From NCBI RefSeq assembly GCF_001418135.1, contig NZ_LIPQ01000073.1:1-32859 (forward strand): a DNA stretch of 32,859 nt, read 5' to 3'. Each line of letters opens with the position of its first letter. The first letter of the stretch is position 1. The position numbers and the translations under genes are program-made. This stretch comes from Streptomyces aureus. GTDB taxonomy: Bacteria > Actinomycetota > Actinomycetes > Streptomycetales > Streptomycetaceae. The notes below the pieces were generated by a model. It was given only the letters and a program-made list of their open reading frames with translations. It searched no databases and had not been told where the DNA came from. This document shows, piece after piece, positions 8,134-13,850 of the stretch.

Positions 8134-8162
8134 AATATGAACGAACGCGCGAACGATGTCAA
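8134..8162 (-). promoter_or_regulatory. Housekeeping-type promoter for the leader peptide and ABC operon
   Basis: On the minus strand, TTGACA (8162-8157) is followed after exactly 17 nt by CATATT (8139-8134), and after 7 more nt by the ATG of the leader peptide. A perfect -35 with a good -10 at ideal spacing is uncommon in Streptomyces. The expected transcription start falls on the ATG, giving a leaderless message. Confidence 0.85.
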
Positions 8163-8226
8163 CGCGGTTCGACAATTCCCGAGACGCCCGTCTCAGTATG
8201 TGATCACCCAAGAGTCGAGCAGGATC

Positions 8227-9612
8227 TCAACTCCCGGGGTGCACCCAGGGGTTGGGACGGCACTTGATTCCGCCGATGCTCAGGGACTTCGTCTGCTGCT
8301 GCATCACGGGCGCGAGGGCGCCGGGAGTGCTGCAGTTCACATGGCCGTGCCCCAGCCGGTGTCCGACCTCGTGATTGATGAGCATCTGGCGATACGCGAA
8401 CATCGCCTTGGGACCGAAGGTCTCCGAACCCTGCGCCCAGCGGAACGCGTTGATCATCACGCGGTCCGTCTGTGCCGAGTCGCAGGACACGTTCTCGGCC
8501 AGGGTGTCGAGCCCGGACTTCTCGCACCAGACGCCCGTGGTGCCGGGGCTGGCGAGCGTGATGACGAACTGGGGCTCACCGCTGGAGATGCGCTCGAAGG
8601 TCATCTCGCCGTTGCCCGCCCAACTGCGGCGGTCGTTGAGGGTCTTGAACACGGCCGTGGCGAAGAGGTTCTGATCGAGACCGAGGCCCTCCTCGACGTC
8701 GATCCGGTAGCGGACCAGATTCCCCTTGCCTGGCGCCTTCTGGAAGCCGGGCACGGCCGCGAACTTGCCGGAGCCCTTGAGCTTCGGGTCGATCGGGTAC
8801 TGGCGGGCGATCAGCTGCTCGTACGTCGGCGGCGGCGCGGCGGTCGGGGCGGGCGCGACCGGGATCGACGGGGTGGCCCGCTCGTCGGAACGGGAGGCGG
8901 AGGTGTCGTCCGAGGCCCGCTCGTCCGGCTGCTCGGCCGCGCGGGCGGCGCCCTGGGCCTCGTCCTTGTGGGTGACCTGTCCGGTGACGACGACGGCGAG
9001 GACGGTGGCGACGGCGGCGGCCGCGACCCCGGTGAGGGTGCGGCCGAGGCCGCCCCTGCCTGTCGGCTCGTCGGCCTCGGGAAGGGTCTCGCGCCGGGGG
9101 CCGGGGATGAACGGCGCCCGGGGGGCGGCCTGTTCGGTCTCGTGGGTGCGGGAGGCGCCGTGCCGCGGGGCGTACGGGCGGGGCGAGGAGCCCTCCTCGT
9201 GCTGCGGATGCCCGCCCCGTACGGAGCTCCCGTAGACGGGCACGCCGTGCGCGGGGGTCCCGAGGGCCGCGTGCGCCCCGGTGTCGTAGCCCCCTCCGCC
9301 GTACCCGGGCCCGCCGTATACGGGGGTGCCGTGCGCGGGGGTCCCGTGGACAGGGGTGCCGTGCGCGGGAGTGCCGTACACCGGAGTGCCGTGCGCCGGA
9401 GTCCCGTACACCGGAGTGCCGTGCGCCGGGGTCCCCGCCGGGTCCTGGCCTCCGCCGCCCGCGGTCCTGCGGCGGCGTCCCGTGCCGCCCTGCGGCGGGC
9501 GGGCCGGCCGCGTGCCCGGTGCTCCGGCCGCCGGCGGGGCCTGTTCGGCCGCCGCCTGTTGTCCGGTGTCGGCCACCGAGGGCGCGGAGCCCTTGCGACT
9601 ATGTCGTCCCAC
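8227..9612 (-). CDS. Membrane-anchored DUF3152 metalloprotease-like protein
   Basis: This 461-aa protein has three parts. Residues 1 to ~150 are a cytoplasmic low-complexity region that includes four copies of a GTPAHGTPVY decapeptide (60-100) and Gly/Tyr-rich sequence. A single transmembrane helix follows at roughly 188-212. The extracytoplasmic part is a Ser/Asp/Pro linker and then a DUF3152 domain (~265-461). That domain contains HEVGHRLGHGH at 414-424, an exact HExxHxxGxxH zinc-binding signature of metzincin-type peptidases, with a downstream Met (APVMQQ) that could be the Met-turn. It is therefore probably a type II membrane zinc peptidase; proteolysis has not, to my knowledge, been shown for the family. 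The GTG start lies 8 nt after the hydrolase stop, with GGGAG a little far upstream, so it is likely translated with the hydrolase as an operon. The M. tuberculosis homologue Rv3207c sits beside the same TetR gene. Confidence 0.85.
   Translation of the reverse strand: MGRHSRKGSAPSVADTGQQAAAEQAPPAAGAPGTRPARPPQGGTGRRRRTAGGGGQDPAGTPAHGTPVYGTPAHGTPVYGTPAHGTPVHGTPAHGTPVYGGPGYGGGGYDTGAHAALGTPAHGVPVYGSSVRGGHPQHEEGSSPRPYAPRHGASRTHETEQAAPRAPFIPGPRRETLPEADEPTGRGGLGRTLTGVAAAAVATVLAVVVTGQVTHKDEAQGAARAAEQPDERASDDTSASRSDERATPSIPVAPAPTAAPPPTYEQLIARQYPIDPKLKGSGKFAAVPGFQKAPGKGNLVRYRIDVEEGLGLDQNLFATAVFKTLNDRRSWAGNGEMTFERISSGEPQFVITLASPGTTGVWCEKSGLDTLAENVSCDSAQTDRVMINAFRWAQGSETFGPKAMFAYRQMLINHEVGHRLGHGHVNCSTPGALAPVMQQQTKSLSIGGIKCRPNPWVHPGS
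9313..9435 (-). repeat. Four 30-nt coding tandem repeats (GTPAHGTPVY)
   Basis: Four in-frame 30-nt units encode the decapeptide GTPAHGTPVY, the third ending VH instead of VY. A diverged relic (GTPAHGVPVY) lies a little downstream in the protein. The copies differ at synonymous positions but remain close, so copy number may vary between strains. They lie in the predicted disordered cytoplasmic part of the DUF3152 protein. Confidence 0.9.
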
Positions 9613-9620
9613 GCCCCGGA

Positions 9621-10589
9621 TCAGCTCCCGCCGTGATCGGCGATCAGGTCCCGGGCGGCCTGCGCGACCGTCTCGGGGTACTCCATCATCGCCACGTGCC
9701 CCGCCTCGGGAAGGGTCAGCAGGCGCGAGCCGCGGAAGGCAGCGGCCGCCTTCCGGGCCATCCGGTACGAGACGAGCTGGTCGCGCCCACCGTAGACGAG
9801 GAGCGTCGGCGCGAGAACCCGTTCGGCCTGCCGCCAGAGTCCGTGCTGGCCGCCGAGCGTGTACGCGTCGACGATGCCGCGCGAGGAGCGGGCCATGGCG
9901 TCCCAGAAGTAGGGGAGCTCCAGGCGCCGCTCCATCTCCTCCACCGCGTGCCGCAGGCCCTCGTCGGTGACCCGGCCGGGGTCCCCGTAACAGAGCGCGA
10001 GGACACCGCGGACGCGCTGCTCGGCCGTCCAGTCCTTCGTGAGCCTCGCGAAGGCCGAGGCGACGCCGGGCACCGCGAGCAGCACCGTGGGCCAGGCCGT
10101 GCGCTGGGCGCGCAGCTCGGGCAGCGCGGGCGAGACGAGGGTGAGGGTGCGGACCAGGTCGGGACGCGCCGCGGCGACGCGGGTGGCGACGGCGCCGCCC
10201 AGCGAGTTGCCGAAGAGGTGGACCGGTCCGCGGCCCGTGGAGTCGAGGAGCCGGATGACGGCGCGCGCGTGCCCGGTGATCGTGTAGTTGCCGTCGTCGG
10301 GCGGCGGCGAGTCGCCGAAGCCGGGCAGGTCGACCGCCTCGCCGTCGACGAGGTCCGCGAGCAGCGGCATCAGGGTGGACCAGTTCTGCGAGGAACCGCC
10401 GAGGCCGTGGACGTACAGCGCGGGCGGCAGGCCCGGCTCGTCGCCCGGCCGGGCACGCACGGTGAGGGTGAGTCCGGGCAGCGAGACGGAGCGGAGCTCC
10501 TCGCCGTCGGCGACCCGTACGGCGCGCGCGGGGCGCGACGCGGAGGGCGCGGCGGCGGTCCGGGTTTCCGGCAGCTCGGTCGACGACAT
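9621..10589 (-). CDS. Alpha/beta hydrolase
   Basis: This 322-aa alpha/beta-fold hydrolase has an oxyanion-loop motif HGLGG at 61-65, nucleophile elbow GNSLGG with Ser129, a probable acidic residue in YGGRDQLV, and the catalytic His in EAGHVAMME near the C-terminus. A complete triad suggests an active esterase, lipase or C-C hydrolase; the substrate cannot be told from sequence. It has no signal peptide; the first ~30 residues are Ala/Pro/Thr-rich. The ATG at 10589 follows a TAATAT hexamer at 7 nt and has no ribosome-binding site, so it is probably read from a leaderless message. The DUF3152 gene follows 8 nt after the stop, indicating a two-gene operon. A divergent small acidic protein gene starts 142 nt away. 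Confidence 0.88.
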   Translation of the reverse strand: MSSTELPETRTAAAPSASRPARAVRVADGEELRSVSLPGLTLTVRARPGDEPGLPPALYVHGLGGSSQNWSTLMPLLADLVDGEAVDLPGFGDSPPPDDGNYTITGHARAVIRLLDSTGRGPVHLFGNSLGGAVATRVAAARPDLVRTLTLVSPALPELRAQRTAWPTVLLAVPGVASAFARLTKDWTAEQRVRGVLALCYGDPGRVTDEGLRHAVEEMERRLELPYFWDAMARSSRGIVDAYTLGGQHGLWRQAERVLAPTLLVYGGRDQLVSYRMARKAAAAFRGSRLLTLPEAGHVAMMEYPETVAQAARDLIADHGGS

Positions 10590-10596
10590 GGCCGCA

Positions 10597-10602
10597 ATAT
10601 TA
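10597..10602 (-). promoter_or_regulatory. -10 element TAATAT for the hydrolase-DUF3152 operon (leaderless)
   Basis: TAATAT on the minus strand ends exactly 7 nt before the ATG at 10589. I find no convincing -35 at 16-18 nt. The position predicts transcription starting at the start codon. Confidence 0.55.
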
Positions 10603-10731
10603 CGAGACGATCACGCGCGAAGACGTGTGGGCGCCGTCACAGGTGCGTGTGCGGCGAGCCGCGTGTGCTCCTAGGCTCGGAGAGAGGGCCATCGGAGACG
10701 ACCGCGACCCCGCAGCTCCGGAAGGAACCTC

Positions 10732-10947
10732 ATGACTGTCGATCCGACCGAGCCGGACACATTCAACGAGGAAGAGGACGTCGTGCTGGACCAGGAAATC
10801 CCGGAGGCCGACGCTGCCGAGCAGCACACGGAACTGCAGCAACGCGACGACGAACCGCTCACCCATGTCGAGCGCGACTCGGCCAACGAGGCGGACTCGT
10901 CCGAACAGGCACGGGTCGTCACCCTGGACGAGGACGACTACCGCTGA
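10732..10947 (+). CDS. Small acidic hypothetical protein
   Basis: This 71-aa protein is dominated by Asp and Glu, with very few basic residues and no hydrophobic segment or Cys. It begins MTVDPTEPDTFNEEED and ends TLDEDDYR, and is likely largely disordered. GGAAGGA lies about 6-8 nt before the ATG, and a TAGGCT hexamer at 10672-10677 could be its -10. It lies between the divergent hydrolase operon and the tetR gene. I do not recognise a family with a known function. The codon pattern (G/C third positions) and ribosome site support a real gene. Confidence 0.75.
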   Translation: MTVDPTEPDTFNEEEDVVLDQEIPEADAAEQHTELQQRDDEPLTHVERDSANEADSSEQARVVTLDEDDYR

Positions 10948-10998
10948 GCGGACGACCACCGCCGATTTGTTCGGTTTAATTTTGAATCGACTGTCGAC

Positions 10999-11010
10999 CC
11001 GGACGTCCGG
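10999..11010. promoter_or_regulatory. 12-nt palindrome upstream of the TetR gene, candidate operator
   Basis: CCGGACGTCCGG is a perfect palindrome 100 nt before the GTG of the TetR-family gene, in an otherwise relatively AT-rich intergenic stretch (10948-11110). A TACGAT hexamer at 11059-11064 is a possible -10 downstream. TetR regulators commonly bind such sites beside their own gene; binding here is inferred from position and symmetry only. Confidence 0.3.
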
Positions 11011-11110
11011 TCCGTGAAATTCTGCGTTCGCACCGCGCACAGCCGGGTTACCCAAAAGTACGATGGCGGCGCGCGCGACAGCGTGCATGGATCGATTTTT
11101 GGGAGGCCGC

Positions 11111-11770
11111 GTGAGCGCCATCGAGCAGACAGAGGCAGCACGCCCTCGGGGCACGCGCCTGCCGCGACGTGCCCGACGGAACCAGCTCCTCGGCGCCGCC
11201 CAGGAGGTCTTCGTCGCCCAGGGGTACCACTCGGCCGCGATGGACGACATCGCCGAGCGCGCGGGCGTCAGCAAGCCCGTGCTCTACCAGCACTTCCCCG
11301 GGAAGCTGGAGCTCTACCTGGCCCTGCTCGACCAGCACTGCGAGTCCCTCCTCCTGGCGGTGCGCACGGCCCTCGCCTCCACCACGGACAACAAGCTGCG
11401 CGTCGCGGCCACGATGGACGCCTACTTCGCGTACGTCGAGGACGAGGGCGGCGCCTTCCGCCTCGTCTTCGAGTCCGACCTGACCAACGAGCCCGCCGTA
11501 CGCGAGCGCGTGGACCGGGTGAGCCTTCAGTGCGCCGAGGCGATCTCCGACGTCATCGCCGAGGACACCGGTCTCTCCAAGGACGAGTCGATGCTGCTCG
11601 CCGTGGGCCTCGGCGGCGTCTCCCAGGTCGTCGCCCGCTACTGGCTGTCGAGCGGGTCCGCCATCCCGCGCGACAAGGCGGTCGGACTGCTGACCTCGCT
11701 CGCCTGGCGCGGCATCGCCGGCTTCCCGCTGCACGCGGCGGACGGCCAGCTGAGCGCCGAGGGTCACTGA
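11111..11770 (+). CDS. TetR/AcrR-family transcriptional regulator
   Basis: This 219-aa dimeric DNA-binding repressor type has an N-terminal basic stretch (RLPRRARRNQLLGAAQEVF) leading into the TetR helix-turn-helix, AAMDDIAERAGVSKPVLYQHFPGK, at about 39-62. The rest is an all-helical ligand and dimerisation domain of unknown specificity. The GTG at 11111 is chosen because GGGAGG precedes it by 4 nt; the upstream ATG codons at 11063 and 11087 have no ribosome site and add atypical residues. The DUF3107 gene follows on the same strand after 126 nt. The M. tuberculosis counterpart is Rv3208, next to Rv3208A (DUF3107). The size and conserved context suggest a housekeeping regulator. Confidence 0.9.
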   Translation: MSAIEQTEAARPRGTRLPRRARRNQLLGAAQEVFVAQGYHSAAMDDIAERAGVSKPVLYQHFPGKLELYLALLDQHCESLLLAVRTALASTTDNKLRVAATMDAYFAYVEDEGGAFRLVFESDLTNEPAVRERVDRVSLQCAEAISDVIAEDTGLSKDESMLLAVGLGGVSQVVARYWLSSGSAIPRDKAVGLLTSLAWRGIAGFPLHAADGQLSAEGH

Positions 11771-11896
11771 GCATTCCCGCGGGCTGTTCGCTCCTGGCGT
11801 GCGGCGGCTGAGCCGTACGCGTCCCCTCACCGGGCTAATGTGTGCAGCGTACGGCGCGGTATTCGCGCAACGCTGACCGTTCGGAGGGACATAGCC

Positions 11897-12124
11897 GTGG
11901 AGGTCAAGATCGGCGTGCAGCACGCACCCCGGGAGATCGTTCTGGAGAGCGGGCAGTCCGCCGAGGAGGTGGAGCGCGCCGTGGCCGACGCGCTGGCCGG
12001 CAAGGCGCAGCTGCTCAGCCTCTCGGACGAGAAGGGCCGCAAGATCCTCATCCCGGCCGAGAAGATCGCGTACGTGGAGCTCGGCGAGCCCGCCGTGCGA
12101 CGCGTGGGTTTCGGCGCGCTCTGA
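11897..12124 (+). CDS. DUF3107 family protein
   Basis: This 75-aa cytosolic protein starts MEVKIGVQHAPREIVLE and ends VRRVGFGAL, full length for the family (TB9.4/Rv3208A in M. tuberculosis). A short beta strand, a helix rich in Glu/Ala (SAEEVERAVADALAG) and two further strands (QLLSLSD, KILIPAEKIAYVEL) can be inferred. The function is unknown; it is ATP-synthase-small and broadly conserved in actinobacteria beside the TetR gene. The GTG at 11897 is chosen because GGAGGG stands 8 nt upstream; the longer open frame has no such site. A TAATGT hexamer at 11836-11841 may be its -10. A very strong terminator follows directly. Confidence 0.88.
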   Translation: MEVKIGVQHAPREIVLESGQSAEEVERAVADALAGKAQLLSLSDEKGRKILIPAEKIAYVELGEPAVRRVGFGAL

Positions 12125-12140
12125 GCCCAGGATCTGCGGG

Positions 12141-12177
12141 AAGGGCCCGGTGGACCGTGACGGTCCACCGGGCCCTT
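12141..12177 (+). terminator. Strong hairpin terminator after the DUF3107 gene
   Basis: A perfect 17-bp stem (12141-12157 with 12161-12177) encloses a 3-nt loop, 16 nt after the stop codon. The distal arm runs straight into a tandem repeat array. Confidence 0.88.
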
Positions 12178-12264
12178 CGCCGTGCGGGCCCCACCGGCTC
12201 TTCCCCGTGCGGGCCCCACCGGCCCTTCGCCGTGCGGGCCACCGGACCCTTCGCCATCCGGGCG
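12173..12264. repeat. ~25-nt tandem repeats beyond the terminator
   Basis: Units at 12173-12197, 12198-12222 and 12223-12245 (25, 25, 23 nt) share CCGTGCGGGCC(CC)ACCGG, and a diverged partial unit follows at 12246-12264. The first unit starts with the last bases of the terminator stem, so the array may have grown by duplication of the terminator arm. The array is non-coding as far as I can tell. The rest of 12265-12399 holds nothing I recognise apart from the ribosome site of the next gene. Confidence 0.85.
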
Positions 12265-12399
12265 CGCGCCGTCACGACGTGCCCTCGGATGTCCGAATGG
12301 CCACGTCAGGGCGTACGGGAGGATTGCGTTCCGGAGCCCTGGGGTAGGAGGGATCTCGACCGCACCACCCGCCCCGCACCCCTCGCGAGGTGATCCGCA

Positions 12400-12669
12400 G
12401 TGTTCCTGGAAGCCCTCGGCTCCGCCCTGCTCGGTCTCGCCCTGGCCTGGGCCGCCGTGCACCGGCTGCCCGACCGCCTCCCCGTCCGGGTGATCGTCCT
12501 CGCCACCGGTGCGCTGGGCGGCGTCTTCGGCGCGCTCGTCACCCACGGGGCCCTCGGCCCCGGTCACTTCCTCGCCACCCTGATCGGTGCCGTGGCGGTG
12601 GCGGCGGTGCTGCTCTCGCTGCTGATCCGGCCCGCCTCGCGCAGGCTGCGACGATCAGCGGCGGCGTGA
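12400..12669 (+). CDS. Small three-helix membrane protein
   Basis: This 89-aa hydrophobic protein has three predicted transmembrane segments (about 3-19, 28-49 and 56-77) and a short basic tail (RPASRRLRRSAAA). Gly-rich helices (GALGGVFGALV) recall small GlsB/YeaQ-type membrane proteins, but I cannot confirm membership. The GTG at 12400 has GAGGTG 7 nt upstream. It sits between the DUF3107 gene and the convergent ferritin-like gene, the position of Rv3209 in M. tuberculosis, which may or may not be homologous. Role unknown. Confidence 0.75.
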   Translation: MFLEALGSALLGLALAWAAVHRLPDRLPVRVIVLATGALGGVFGALVTHGALGPGHFLATLIGAVAVAAVLLSLLIRPASRRLRRSAAA

Positions 12670-12687
12670 ACAGCGCCGCGCACCCCC

Positions 12688-12704
12688 TTCCCGTACGACG
12701 GGAA
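12688..12704. terminator. Hairpin between convergent genes
   Basis: TTCCCGT (12688-12694) pairs with ACGGGAA (12698-12704) across a 3-nt loop. It lies midway between the stops of the small membrane protein gene (12669) and the ferritin-like gene (12739), and could serve both directions. Confidence 0.55.
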
Positions 12705-12738
12705 CGCCTTCGTACGGGAGCGTCTTCGTAGGTGAGGC

Positions 12739-13461
12739 TCAGGCGGCCAGACCGAGCGCGGCCATGCGCTTGGTGTGGGCCTCGGTGATCCGGGAGAACA
12801 TCCGGCCGACCTCCGCGAGGTCGAAACCGTCCGCGACGCCGCCGACCAGCATGGTCGACAGGGCGTCGCGCTCGGCGACCACGCGCTGCGCCTGCGAGAG
12901 CGCCTCGCCCATCAGACGGCGCGCCCAGAGCGCGAGCCGGCCGCCGACGCGCGGGTCGGCGTCGATCGCGGCGCGGACCTTCTCGACGGCGAAGTTGCCG
13001 TGGCCGGTGTCGTCGAGCACGGAGACGACGAGCCCACGCGTGTCGGAGTCGAGGCGGGCCGCGACCTCCCGGTAGAAGTCACTGGCGATCGAGTCGCCGA
13101 CGTACGCCTTGACCAGGCCCTCCAGCCAGTCCGACGGCGCGGTCTGGCGGTGGAAGTCGTCGAGTGCCTTGGCGAAGGGCTCCATGGCCGCGGTCGGCTC
13201 GGCGTCGACGGCGGCGAGCCGGTCGCGCAGCCGCTCGAAGTGGTGGAACTCGGCGGAGGCCATCTTCGCCAGCTCCGCCTTGTCCGCGAGGGTCGGCGCC
13301 AGCTTGGCGTCCTCGGCGAGCCGTTCGAAGGCCGCGAGCTCTCCGTAGGCGAGGGCGCCGAGGAGGTCGATCACGGCGGCGCGGTACTGCGGCTCGGCGG
13401 AAGCCGTCGCCCAGTCCTTGGCTGCGATCCCGGTGGGTGTGGCGTTGTCAGGCGTCTCCAT
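12739..13461 (-). CDS. Ferritin-like diiron-fold protein (MiaE-like)
   Basis: This 240-aa all-helical protein resembles the MiaE-like ferritin-fold family of actinobacteria. Likely metal ligands are Glu41, the pair Glu71-x-x-His74 (EFHHFE), and a second set around residues ~135-165 (SDFYREVA, DDTGHGNFAVE). MiaE proper hydroxylates a tRNA hypermodification, but members of this branch are not, to my knowledge, biochemically defined. The ATG at 13461 is chosen because the conserved part begins soon after it and a TATTGT hexamer lies 7 nt upstream, consistent with a leaderless message. The track upstream of it is not family-like. It is divergent from the DEAD-box helicase, as Rv3210c is from rhlE (Rv3211). 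Confidence 0.82.
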   Translation of the reverse strand: METPDNATPTGIAAKDWATASAEPQYRAAVIDLLGALAYGELAAFERLAEDAKLAPTLADKAELAKMASAEFHHFERLRDRLAAVDAEPTAAMEPFAKALDDFHRQTAPSDWLEGLVKAYVGDSIASDFYREVAARLDSDTRGLVVSVLDDTGHGNFAVEKVRAAIDADPRVGGRLALWARRLMGEALSQAQRVVAERDALSTMLVGGVADGFDLAEVGRMFSRITEAHTKRMAALGLAA

Positions 13462-13468
13462 GGAGCGC

Positions 13469-13474
13469 ACAATA
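13469..13474 (-). promoter_or_regulatory. -10 element TATTGT of the ferritin-like gene (leaderless)
   Basis: TATTGT on the minus strand ends 7 nt before the ATG at 13461, with no Shine-Dalgarno between. The -35 side is weak (TTCCCT at 17 nt). Confidence 0.5.
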
Positions 13475-13565
13475 GCCCGCTCGGGCACCGAGGGAAGGCG
13501 CTGGTCAGTCAGTGTGACCGTGCCCTCATCACCATTTCTCCCAACACACATGCACGATTCCGGGG

Positions 13566-13850
13566 TACAGTGATAAGGCGCCTGCTGAGTATGCGGACAT
13601 GCTTTCGCACGTTCGGACGTATCCAGTGGGCCGACTCATGAATGAGGATGCCCGGTCGGTGGCCCGATCGGCTCCGGCCCGACAGCCCTTCCGGCGGACC
13701 CGCGGAAGGGTCACCTCAGCGGTACGACGCTCGAGCGACGGCAGTGGTCCCGTGCCACCCGGCTGCGATCCCCCGATCGCGCCGGCAGTTCCCGGCACGG
13801 TACGACCCCCTTCGTTCGCCTCGCACCGCGTCCACAGAAGAGGCAGCACC
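13566..13850 (+). promoter_or_regulatory. Probable long untranslated leader of the DEAD-box helicase
   Basis: The stretch 13462-13850 between the divergent genes holds no gene I can support. A TACAGT hexamer at 13566-13571 is a plausible -10. If used, the leader would be about 270 nt. It contains a GC hairpin, CCCTTCCG (13686-13693) with CGGAAGGG (13703-13710). DEAD-box helicase genes in other bacteria often have long, autoregulated leaders. The promoter choice is weak; an ATG start at 13638 would shorten this leader. Confidence 0.35.

Noticed and set aside
8181..8194. Short hairpin GAGACG/CGTCTC after the DUF3152 gene as its terminator
   Set aside because: Only 6 bp with a 2-nt gap and no supporting features; too weak to list, although no better terminator is visible there.
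12173..12264. CRISPR-like array
   Set aside because: Units are contiguous without unique spacers, so it is a tandem repeat; the same applies to 26197-26323.
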